Shown here: positions 41,417-48,827 of the stretch, one piece after another
Layout of the letters: each line of letters opens with the position of its first letter
Numbering within the stretch: position 1 is the first letter of the stretch
Source: Paractinoplanes aksuensis
Lineage (GTDB): Bacteria; Actinomycetota; Actinomycetes; Mycobacteriales; Micromonosporaceae
DNA: 64,000 nt
Assembly: GCF_024137025.1 (NCBI RefSeq)
Contig: NZ_JAMYJR010000023.1
Coordinates: forward strand, 1 to 64,000
Direction of reading: 5' to 3'
Position numbers and translations under genes: made by a program
The notes under the pieces: model-generated
What the model was told of the DNA's origin: nothing
What the model saw: the letters and a program-made list of their open reading frames with translations, nothing else
Databases searched by the model: none

Positions 41417-42667
41417 TCAGCTGAGCGCCTCCAGGTCGGCGAAATAGCCGGGGTACGTCTTGGCCACGCAGTCGGGGTCGAGAATCTCGATGCCGGGGGC
41501 GCGCAGGCCGAGCAGAGCCAGGCTCATCGCCATGCGGTGATCGCCGTACGTGTGGAAGGCGGTCGGGCGCGGAGGGCCGGGGTGGATCGTGAAACCGTCC
41601 TCGTCCTCGACGGCCTGGAGGCCGGCCCGGCGTAGTTCGGTCACCACAGCGTGGATGCGGTCGGTCTCCTTGCGGCGGATGAAGCCGATGCCGCGGACCC
41701 GGGTCGGCGAGTCGGCGAACACGGCCACCGCGGCCAGGGTCTGCGCGGTGTCGGAGATGTCGGCCATGTCGACGTCGACGCCGTGCAGCGCGCCGGACGA
41801 GGTGACGGTCAACGAATCGGCGGTGCGGGTGACCGTGGCCCCCATCTGCTCCAGCACATCGGCGAAGCGAACATCGCCCTGGAGGCTGTCCGACCCGAGA
41901 CCGCGTACGGTCACCCGGCCACCGGCTACGGCGGCCGCGCCGAGGAAGTAGGAGGCGGCGCTGGCGTCGGGCTCCACGTCGTACGCGCATGGCCGGTAGG
42001 TCGCGGGGCGGACGGTGAGGTCGTCCACCCGTACGCCGAATGCGGCCATGACGTCCCGGGTCATCTCCACATAGGGCACCGAGACGAGTTCGGAGGTCAG
42101 CGACACTTCGAGGCCGTCGCGGGTGAGCGGGCCGGCCATCAGAAGGCCGGAGAGGAACTGGCTGGAGACGTGGCCGCTCACGTGCACGGGACCGCCGGGC
42201 AGGGGGCCGCTGACCGCCGCCGGCAGGAAGCCCGACTCGCCCAGTTCCTCGACCTTGGCGCCGGCCTGCCGCAACGCGTCGAAGACGGGGCCGAACGGAC
42301 GGGCCTGCAGTTGGGCTGAGCCGTCGACGACCGTACGGGAGCCGAAGATCGCCGCCGCGGGCAGGAGGAAGCGGGCGGTGGTGCCGGATTGGCGCGCGTC
42401 GACCACGGCCCCGGGAGCCGGGCGGCCGCCGCCGTGGACGACGACGGTCCGGCCGGGCTCGTCGGGCTCGACGGTCGCGCCGAGTGCTTCGACGGCGCCC
42501 ATCATGGCCCGGGTGTCGTCGGCGAACAGGGCGCCCCGCAGTGTCGAGACGCCGGAGGCCAGGGCTGCGCACAGCAACGCGCGATTGGTGATGCTCTTGG
42601 AACCGGGTGGCCACACCTCCGCGTCGAGCTCTCGTCCGACCGGCCGCACAGTTCGAGTCGATGTCAT
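41417..42667 (-). CDS. aroA: 3-phosphoshikimate 1-carboxyvinyltransferase (EPSP synthase)
   Basis: 416-residue enzyme joining shikimate-3-phosphate and PEP in aromatic amino-acid synthesis. Motifs: PPGSKSITNRALLCAAL, DARQSGTTARFLLP, SGHVSSQFLSGLLMAGPL, DISDTAQTLAAVAVF, IRRKETDRIHAVVTEL, FHTYGDHRMAMSLAL and a C-terminal DCVAKTYPGYFADL. ATG 42667 is used; an earlier GTG would add a non-conserved extension. Its stop overlaps a perfect 14-base palindrome (41414-41427). Confidence 0.96.
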   Translation of the reverse strand: MTSTRTVRPVGRELDAEVWPPGSKSITNRALLCAALASGVSTLRGALFADDTRAMMGAVEALGATVEPDEPGRTVVVHGGGRPAPGAVVDARQSGTTARFLLPAAAIFGSRTVVDGSAQLQARPFGPVFDALRQAGAKVEELGESGFLPAAVSGPLPGGPVHVSGHVSSQFLSGLLMAGPLTRDGLEVSLTSELVSVPYVEMTRDVMAAFGVRVDDLTVRPATYRPCAYDVEPDASAASYFLGAAAVAGGRVTVRGLGSDSLQGDVRFADVLEQMGATVTRTADSLTVTSSGALHGVDVDMADISDTAQTLAAVAVFADSPTRVRGIGFIRRKETDRIHAVVTELRRAGLQAVEDEDGFTIHPGPPRPTAFHTYGDHRMAMSLALLGLRAPGIEILDPDCVAKTYPGYFADLEALS

Positions 42668-42767
42668 ACCGCCATCCTTCCGCCGCTGCTCGACCTTGAG
42701 CTCGCGCATTTCCGGAAGGTGGACACCGTGGCCCGGCCATCGCGCGCCCGGGCCACGGTTCGACGCG

Positions 42768-43520
42768 TCAGTCGAGCGCTATGTACAGGCGCTTGCCGGC
42801 CGGGCGGTAGCCGACTCGTTCATAGACCCGCCACGACTCCGTCCCGGAGGCTTCCAGCCAGGCGATGTCGGCGCCGGCCGCGAACAAACGAGCCGTCACG
42901 GCGGCGGTGATCGCCCCGGCCAGGCCCCGGCGACGGCACTGCGGGCGGACGGCGATGCCGGCCACCTCGCTGACCCCGCCGTTCGGCGGAACCGCCTGGC
43001 CTCCGCCGGCGCAGCCGCCGTTGCCGTCGACCGCCATGATCGCCACTCCGCCGGCGGCTTGCTGCCGGGCGACGCGAGCGGCGTCCGCGACGGTGGCCGT
43101 CGGCGCGCCGCCGAAGGCCTCGTTCTGCACGCTGATCATCGCCATCCGCTGGGTGTCGGTGACCGGTGCGCCGAGCCGGAATCCGTCCGGGACCGGCGCC
43201 GGATCGAACGAACCGGTGGAGCAGACCAGGTAGTCGTGTCGCTCCTCCACTGCGAAACCGGCCTCGATCAGTAGCGCTTCGAGACCGGGGGCGCAGCCGG
43301 TGACGTACTCCAGGCGGGGTTTCCGGCCCGCGTCATGGAAGGCCGTCACCAGGTCGGCAACGTCCGCCTGGGTGATGGCGGCGCCGGGTCGCGGCGTGGC
43401 GTAGTTGATGTGCGGGCTGTCGGTGCCGGGGTCGAGCCCGATGACGAACGGCCCGGTTTCGACCGGTGCCGGCCGCCTGGACAGATTGGCCACGACGGAC
43501 ATTTGGATACGAGAATCCAT
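42768..43520 (-). CDS. GNAT-family N-acetyltransferase
   Basis: 250 residues. The acetyl-CoA-binding motif is in the C-terminal half: VAGIAVRPQCRRRGLAGAI, followed by AWLEASGTESWRVYERVGYRP. The N-terminal half (residues ~30-120) is a separate degenerate GNAT-like or unknown domain (RLEYVTGCAPGLEALLIEAGF). Substrate unknown. ATG 43520 is preferred over TTG 43526. Monocistronic. Confidence 0.85.
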   Translation of the reverse strand: MDSRIQMSVVANLSRRPAPVETGPFVIGLDPGTDSPHINYATPRPGAAITQADVADLVTAFHDAGRKPRLEYVTGCAPGLEALLIEAGFAVEERHDYLVCSTGSFDPAPVPDGFRLGAPVTDTQRMAMISVQNEAFGGAPTATVADAARVARQQAAGGVAIMAVDGNGGCAGGGQAVPPNGGVSEVAGIAVRPQCRRRGLAGAITAAVTARLFAAGADIAWLEASGTESWRVYERVGYRPAGKRLYIALD

Positions 43521-43833
43521 GAGCAAGGTAGACCTCTGAGCATGAGAAGACGTTCGCGGGCGAAGACACGTCGGGCCGCGGAACGGGCAGTCGAACCAGC
43601 GCTCACCGGCCGGGCCGGCAGCGCACGTCCAATACCTCAGGCGGCCGCTGGGCGCGCTGAGATCACAGGCTTCAGTCCCTCATGCAGAGCGTCCACGCGG
43701 ACTGCGCGGAACCCCCGCAGGCTGCCACCGTGATCACCCGGCCGTCAACCGATTTTCCGCCGCCCCCCGACGGTGCCGACCGCGTCGCTCCACCAAGGAC
43801 GACGTGGCCGGCGCGGTCCGCCATACTGCCGCG
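43521..43833. other. 313-base divergent intergenic region
   Basis: Spacer between the acetyltransferase and the S51 peptidase genes. A 63-codon frame from ATG 43541 is Arg-rich and shows no domain or ribosome site. I see no repeat or clear promoter element. Confidence 0.4.
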
Positions 43834-44433
43834 ATGCACGTCTTTCTCGGCAGTCAGGGACTCGGAGCACTTGGCGCCTGGCTCGAGGGGCAGCCCTGTC
43901 GGCCCCGACGGGCGATTCTCGTTCCGACGGCGAGCAACCCGATGCCGCAGGCGCCGTGGGTCGACGTGGCCGAGGCGGCGATGATGGCCGAAGCACTGTC
44001 GGTACATCGCCTCGATCTTGAAACGGCAACACCGCGGGAGGTGTCGGCGGCCCTGGACGAAGCAGATCTGGCTTTCGTCACCGGCGGATACCCGATCTTC
44101 CTGCTGCAGCACGCCCAGCGGACCGGCTTCGCCGATGGTGTGAGGCTCCGCGTCAAGTCCGGGCGAATGGCATACGCAGGAATGTCGGCCGGAGCCGCAC
44201 TGGCCGCCTCGGATCTCGCGGGCTACCGGGACGACGACGATCCGGGACGGGTGACGGACACGGCGGGGCTCGGACTCGTGTCGTTCTATCCGCTGTCCCA
44301 CGCCAACCGCGGCCGGGAGGAGCGCTACGCCCGGATCATCGCCGACGAGGGCGACCGCTACGACTTCCTGCCGATCCGCGACGACCAGGCGGTGATCGTC
44401 CGCGACGGTGTCCGGGAGATCCGGCCCAGCTGA
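43834..44433 (+). CDS. S51-family peptidase (peptidase E-like)
   Basis: 199 residues, class I glutamine-amidotransferase-like fold. The nucleophile Ser lies in AYAGMSAGAALA, matching the GxSAGA of peptidase E and cyanophycinase relatives. FVTGGYPIFLL and LGLVSFYPLSHAN (with the His) complete the site. Peptidase E cleaves N-terminal aspartyl dipeptides; specificity here is unproven. ATG 43834 matches the family N-terminus. One base separates its stop from that of the convergent acetyltransferase. Confidence 0.85.
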   Translation: MHVFLGSQGLGALGAWLEGQPCRPRRAILVPTASNPMPQAPWVDVAEAAMMAEALSVHRLDLETATPREVSAALDEADLAFVTGGYPIFLLQHAQRTGFADGVRLRVKSGRMAYAGMSAGAALAASDLAGYRDDDDPGRVTDTAGLGLVSFYPLSHANRGREERYARIIADEGDRYDFLPIRDDQAVIVRDGVREIRPS

Positions 44434-44434
44434 G

Positions 44435-44878
44435 TCAGCCGACCTCGTAGTGACGTAGTTGCACCGGCTGACCGTCCGGCCCGGTCCAGTCCGCCGCCGT
44501 GACGTGCGTGAAACGCCAGCCTGTGGCCTCGTAGAAGGCGACCGCGGCCGACCTCTGCTCGTCGACGACGTTCAGGGTGAGGCCGTGGCCGTGCTCGGCG
44601 GCCCAGGCTCGTGCCCGCGCGACGAGGGCGCGGCCGACCGAACGGCCGCGATGCTCCCCCGGGATGACGAACAAGCGGCAGAGCTCCCTTTCCCGTACGG
44701 CGACATGGCCGGCGATCGTGCCGTCCGCCGCCACGGCGACCCAGGCGGCGTCGGCCGGAGCGAGCCAGGCTCGCGGGTCGTGGGGCCAGTTCAGCGGGTA
44801 GGCGTCGGCCGCGTGGACCAGGCGGAGGGCATCCACACAGCGGCCCAGGTCGTCATCGCGCCGCTCTCGGACGATCAC
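44435..44878 (-). CDS. GNAT-family N-acetyltransferase
   Basis: 147-residue single GNAT domain. CRLFVIPGEHRGRSVGRAL binds acetyl-CoA, followed by LNVVDEQRSAAVAFYEATGWRF. GTG 44878 overlaps the GrpB stop as GTGA; the longer upstream frame is within the GrpB gene. Last of a three-gene coupled set: kinase fragment, GrpB protein, acetyltransferase. Substrate unknown. Confidence 0.88.
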   Translation of the reverse strand: MIVRERRDDDLGRCVDALRLVHAADAYPLNWPHDPRAWLAPADAAWVAVAADGTIAGHVAVRERELCRLFVIPGEHRGRSVGRALVARARAWAAEHGHGLTLNVVDEQRSAAVAFYEATGWRFTHVTAADWTGPDGQPVQLRHYEVG

Positions 44879-45375
44879 GACAGGCGGTCGATGAAGGGGG
44901 CCTTGCCGGCGCGGTACCGGGGACGGTCGTGGGCGTCCTCGGCGGCCAGCGACCGCTTGAGCTCGGCATACTCGGCGGCGGCGTCGGGGTGCGTCCGCAG
45001 GTGGTCGCGGAAGGTCAGCAGGCGGGGCCAGATGTCGGCCGAGTCTTCGTAGATGTGCAGGTGGTGGGTGCGGCGGGCGGCGTCGGGATAGCAGAACGAC
45101 CACTTGCGGGATTCGGCGTCGCCCGGTTCGGGGGCGTGGACCCAGCCCAGCGCGGCCATCGTGTGGTCGATGCCGGCCGCGTCGTAGGAGTCGATGCGGG
45201 CCATCATGTCGATGATCGGCTTGGCGGCCAGACCGGGGACGGCCGTGCTGCCGATGTGTTCGAGCGGGCCGGTCAGCCAGGGCAGCAGGGCCGGCTCGAC
45301 GCGGCGGCGCTGCTGCTCGAAGGCGTCGGGCCAGCTGGGGTCGTACGCAAGGATCTTGATCGGGTCTTGTCTCAC
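44875..45375 (-). CDS. GrpB/UPF0157-family nucleotidyltransferase-like protein
   Basis: 166 residues with the GrpB signature: IKILAYDPSWPDAFEQQ, LEHIGSTAVPGLAAKPIIDM (the nucleotidyltransferase-like GS...D site), and THHLHIYEDSADIW. Function is unknown in all bacteria. GTG 45375 has GGAGG five bases upstream and overlaps the kinase-fragment stop as GTGA. Confidence 0.92.
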   Translation of the reverse strand: MRQDPIKILAYDPSWPDAFEQQRRRVEPALLPWLTGPLEHIGSTAVPGLAAKPIIDMMARIDSYDAAGIDHTMAALGWVHAPEPGDAESRKWSFCYPDAARRTHHLHIYEDSADIWPRLLTFRDHLRTHPDAAAEYAELKRSLAAEDAHDRPRYRAGKAPFIDRLS

Positions 45376-45593
45376 GGGCGCCTCCAGAACTGGCGGGCGG
45401 CGTAGCCCTCGCGGCGCAGCCAATGTTCGGTGTAGACGAAGTCGTCGATCTCGATGATTGGCGCGCTCAGAACCTCGGCCAGCTCGCGGGCCAGGTGGCT
45501 CTTGCCGGAGCCGCTGGGACCGTCGATCCCGACGATCCGGGTGCCGTCGGCGGGCTCGACGGCGGCGATCTTCCGGGCTATGTCGACGGTCAC
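45372..45593 (-). CDS. Truncated uridine-kinase-like P-loop protein
   Basis: 73 residues. The Walker A motif is intact (IVGIDGPSGSGKSHLARELA) and IEIDDF follows, as in uridine/cytidylate-kinase-like proteins. The product ends soon after, at FWRRP, where relatives continue for another ~120 residues with the lid and base-binding parts. It is likely a remnant or a minimal P-loop protein. GrpB translation starts in its stop codon (GTGA), so the truncated frame may persist as a leader for GrpB. Confidence 0.6.
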   Translation of the reverse strand: MTVDIARKIAAVEPADGTRIVGIDGPSGSGKSHLARELAEVLSAPIIEIDDFVYTEHWLRREGYAARQFWRRP

Positions 45594-45750
45594 TCCGGCA
45601 GCCTAACCAGTTCGCGGCCGCGAGCCTCCGGCAGCTTGGGAATGTCGTACCCGTCGATTAGAATGTATGTACGAAAAGGGCCTGTGAGCTGCTGATCTTC
45701 GGCGTGTCTCGAACGCCGAATGTCAGGTTTGGGCCAGTTAGGAGATCGAC

Positions 45751-46422
45751 GTGACCGCGCCCGTTCGGACTGTCCCCTCGACCAACCCCGTGCCCGTCAT
45801 CCCGCCCTACGCGACCATGCTCGGCTTCACCCGCTACGTGACCCGCACCGGCCCGGCCAAGGCCACTTTTGTCGGCGGTCTGCGCAAGGCGCGCGAGCGC
45901 CGGTCCGGCTTCAACCCGCACGGCCAGCTCGTCAAGGCCCTCAAGGCCGACATCGCGTTCCGCACCGGCGGCAGCTACCTGTCCGGCGTGGTCGACCTGG
46001 TGAAGGAACGGTGGAAGCCGCTCTACGGCACGGTCAGCGCCGGCGCCAAGACCTACCTGACCTCGCTGGGCGACCCCGAACAGGTCGGCCTGGCCCAGAC
46101 CCGCGACGCGCTGGCCTCGGTCGGCCCGCTGGTGGTCAAAATCAACCCCCACTTCGGACTTCGCTACGAGGACGGCCGCCGCGAAGCTGTCCGACTGCAC
46201 TTCGACGAGGCCCCACCCACCGCCGAGGCAACGACGGCCATGCTGCACCTGATGGCCCGCCACATGGACCAGATCCTCCCCAACGCCGACCCCGTCCTGG
46301 TCGACCTACGCCGCGGCGAGGTCCACCGCCTCGACCCTTCCGCCAAGCCCGCCGACATCGAAACCTGGCTGGCGGGCGAGGCCGCCGCCTTCACCGCCAT
46401 GTGGAGCACCACCGCCGCCTGA
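45751..46422 (+). CDS. Conserved actinobacterial protein of unknown function
   Basis: 223 residues, no signal or membrane segment. Not recognised as a named family. Visible blocks: YATMLGFTRYVTRTGPAKAT, HGQLVKALKADIAFRTGG, GAKTYLTSLGDPEQVGLAQT and VKINPHFGLRYEDGRREAVRL. The mix of basic segments and a C-terminal acidic helix suggests a soluble protein. GTG 45751 has AGGAG seven bases upstream. A strong hairpin terminator follows 12 bases after the stop, so it is monocistronic. Confidence 0.75.
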   Translation: MTAPVRTVPSTNPVPVIPPYATMLGFTRYVTRTGPAKATFVGGLRKARERRSGFNPHGQLVKALKADIAFRTGGSYLSGVVDLVKERWKPLYGTVSAGAKTYLTSLGDPEQVGLAQTRDALASVGPLVVKINPHFGLRYEDGRREAVRLHFDEAPPTAEATTAMLHLMARHMDQILPNADPVLVDLRRGEVHRLDPSAKPADIETWLAGEAAAFTAMWSTTAA

Positions 46423-46434
46423 CCCTCACCACCC

Positions 46435-46468
46435 CGCGACCGCCCCGTCTCTGACCGGGGCGGTCGCG
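46435..46468 (+). terminator. Strong hairpin terminator
   Basis: Perfect 13-base stem, CGCGACCGCCCCG (46435-46447) with its complement at 46456-46468 and an 8-base loop, followed by CTTGCTT. It lies just after the unknown gene's stop. Confidence 0.8.
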
Positions 46469-46715
46469 CTTGCTTCCGAGCGGGGCGGTCTCGCCGGCCG
46501 CGTCGCTGGGGCAGGCGTGCTCGATGTCGATCCGCGGAACTCGCTGCCCTGTCGGACCAGCTGAGCACGAGCGGCTTCCGCGCCGTCCACGCCACCGCCG
46601 GCCGCGAGCCCGATCACGCAGGAGCCAGCCATCCGGGAATGATCCTGCGCTGCGTACGCGCACGGCGGCGAACTTGCCGAACGGGATGCCGCCCTGCTGG
46701 TCGAGCAGGGAACGG

Positions 46716-46745
46716 CGAGGGCCCGGCCGTTCGGCCGGGCCCTCG
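46716..46745 (-). terminator. Strong hairpin terminator of ggt
   Basis: Perfect 13-base stem (46716-46728 and 46733-46745; arm CGAGGGCCCGGCC) closed by a 4-base loop GTTC, located 12 bases past the gamma-glutamyltransferase stop on the leftward strand. Confidence 0.8.
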
Positions 46746-46756
46746 TTGTCAGGTGA

Positions 46757-48544
46757 TCAGCGGGTGGGGTGGACCACGGCGGCGGCGCCGGAGCCGCGGC
46801 GGGCGGGTTCGGCTGAGGCTATGAAGCCGCCGTTGCGGGTGAACTCGATGGCTGTGGCTGCGCCGAGTTCCGGGACGTCGGCGGCGAACGTGTGGCCCAG
46901 GGCGGTCAGCGAGGGGCCGTAGGTCGTACGGAAGGCAGGTTCGGCCTGGATGCCGGCGGTGTTGCGCTGGGAGGCGCGCGGCGCGGCCATTGCCTGCGGC
47001 AGGGTCTGGCCCAGCACCACGCGGTTGAGCAGGATCTGCAGGACCGTGGTGATGATGGTGGCGCCGCCCGGTGAGCCCAGGGCCAGGAACGGCTGGCCGT
47101 CCTTGAGGACGATCGTCGGGGACATCGAGCTGCGCGGGCGCTTGTTGGGGCCGGGGAGGTTCGGGTCGGCGGCGGGGGCCTGGGTGTTGGTGAAGTTGAA
47201 GTCGGTCAGCTCGTTGTTGAGCAGGAAGCCGCGGCCGGGGACGACCATGGCGTTGCCGCCGGTCTGTTCGATGGTGAATGTGTACTCGACGATGTTGCCC
47301 CAGCGGTCAGCGACCGTCAGGTTGGTGGTGCTCTGGCCCTGTTCGGTAGGGCCGCCGACCTTCGCGGGGGTGCAGCCCTTGGCGTTGATGTCGCCGGGTG
47401 GGACGGGCTTGGTCAGGGCCTTTGCGGGGTCGATCTGGCAGGCGCGCTGGGCGGCCCAGCGGTCGGAGATCAGCTTGTCGACCACGCGCTGCGGGGTGTA
47501 CGCGCCGACGTAGCGGTTGCGGTCGGCGAACGACAGCGCGGACGCTTCGAGGTAGTAGTGCAGCGCCTTGGTCACGTCCGTCTTGGACAGGCCGGCCGTT
47601 TCGAGGATGTTGAGGGCCTCGCTGACGGCCACGCCGCCGCTGGACGGGGTGTTCATGCCGTAGACGGTGAGGTCGCGGAACTTCGACTTCGTCGGGGCGG
47701 GGTGGCGCAGGTCGTAGCGGGCCAGGTCGTTCAGGGTCAGCGTGCCGGGGCGGATCGGGTAGGCCCAGGTGCCGACCGGCGTGGCCGAGACGGGGGGCTT
47801 TTGCACCGTACGCACGATGTCTCTGGCTACCGATCCCTTGTAGAGCACGTCGGTTCCCTGGCGGGCGATCAGGCGGTACGTGTCCGCCAGGTCGGGGTTG
47901 CGCAGGGTCGAGCCGACGGCGGGCGGGGCGCCGTTGGGCAGGTACAGGGCCTTGGTCGAGTCGAACTGGCCGAAGGCGGCGGCGTTGTCGGCGACCTGCT
48001 GGCGGAAGGTGGCGTCGACCTTGAAGCCGCGGTCGGCGACCTTGGCGGCAGGCTGGAGCAGGCTGGCCAGCGACTTGGTGCCCCACTTCTTGGTGGCGGA
48101 CTCCCAGGTGGCCAGGGTGCCGGGCGTGCCGACCGAGAGGCCGGAGACGCGGGCCTCGGCGAACTCGTACGGCAGGTTGTCGGTGGGGTCGATGAAGTGG
48201 GTTTCCTTCATCGTGGCCGGGCCGGACTCGCGGCCGTCGATCGTCTGGACGCTGCGTTTGCGGGCGTCGTAGTAGACGAAGAAGCCGCCGCCGCCAATGC
48301 CGGCCGAAAAGGGTTCGGTGACGCCGAGAGTGGCGGCCGCGGCGACGGCCGCATCGACTGCGTTGCCGCCGCGGCGCAGCACGTCGATGCCGACGGCCGT
48401 GGCGGTCGGGTCGACCGTGGACACTGCGCCGCCGTACCCCGTTGCGGTGGGGCCGAGGGCCGAGCCGCCGGCAAAGGCCGGCGAGGGCGCCACGAGCAGC
48501 GCCCCGGACAGGGTCAGCACGCCTAGGACCGGGCGAATCCGCAT
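46757..48544 (-). CDS. ggt: Secreted gamma-glutamyltransferase
   Basis: 595-residue exported precursor. Signal peptide ~1-27 (GVLTLSGALLVAPSPAFAGG). The enzyme is made as one chain and cleaves itself before the catalytic Thr in GQSTTNLTVADRWG, giving large and small subunits. Other motifs: STVDPTATAVGIDVLRRGGN, IGGGGFFVYYDAR, MNTPSSGGVAVSEALNIL, RPRSSMSPTIV and LALGSPGGATIITT. It cleaves glutathione and other gamma-glutamyl amides outside the cell. ATG 48544 has GGAGG five bases upstream. Confidence 0.95.
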   Translation of the reverse strand: MRIRPVLGVLTLSGALLVAPSPAFAGGSALGPTATGYGGAVSTVDPTATAVGIDVLRRGGNAVDAAVAAAATLGVTEPFSAGIGGGGFFVYYDARKRSVQTIDGRESGPATMKETHFIDPTDNLPYEFAEARVSGLSVGTPGTLATWESATKKWGTKSLASLLQPAAKVADRGFKVDATFRQQVADNAAAFGQFDSTKALYLPNGAPPAVGSTLRNPDLADTYRLIARQGTDVLYKGSVARDIVRTVQKPPVSATPVGTWAYPIRPGTLTLNDLARYDLRHPAPTKSKFRDLTVYGMNTPSSGGVAVSEALNILETAGLSKTDVTKALHYYLEASALSFADRNRYVGAYTPQRVVDKLISDRWAAQRACQIDPAKALTKPVPPGDINAKGCTPAKVGGPTEQGQSTTNLTVADRWGNIVEYTFTIEQTGGNAMVVPGRGFLLNNELTDFNFTNTQAPAADPNLPGPNKRPRSSMSPTIVLKDGQPFLALGSPGGATIITTVLQILLNRVVLGQTLPQAMAAPRASQRNTAGIQAEPAFRTTYGPSLTALGHTFAADVPELGAATAIEFTRNGGFIASAEPARRGSGAAAVVHPTR

Positions 48545-48662
48545 TGATCCTCCGAATTTGATCTTCGATTTTTTGGCTGGGTTCGGGCCCGCCATCCCTA
48601 GCCCCCACCCGCCTCGGGGATTGGTGGGGAGGTTATGCGGATGTCAAGGGAAGCGGGTCGAG

Positions 48663-48695
48663 TTGTCCACAGGTGGGGGCGCCGCGTTATCCACA
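48663..48695. promoter_or_regulatory. Pair of perfect DnaA-box-like sites upstream of ggt
   Basis: TTGTCCACA (48663-48671, the streptomycete consensus) and TTATCCACA (48687-48695), same orientation, both followed by GG. They lie in the 283-base spacer between the ABC exporter stop and the ggt start, about 120-150 bases upstream of ggt. Confidence 0.45.
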
Positions 48696-48827
48696 GGTAG
48701 GTTGCCGGGGTCGGTCAGGGCACAGAGCAGTTCGTCTATCTCTGCCTACCAGATTCGTGGCTGATGCGCTGCTCGAGCCACGAAAGCGTCCGACTGGCGA
48801 TCGGACGATCCCGGCCGACCGCGCCCG

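Larger units (their letters stand above)
46423..46756. other. 334-base convergent intergenic region
   Basis: Between two convergent genes, bounded by a terminator hairpin at each side (46435-46468 and 46716-46745). The 247 bases between the hairpins hold only spurious open frames; I see no further element. Confidence 0.5.

Noticed and set aside
43541..43733. Possible 63-residue Arg-rich gene
   Set aside because: No ribosome site, no recognisable pattern, and the frame continues as a shadow of the acetyltransferase gene.
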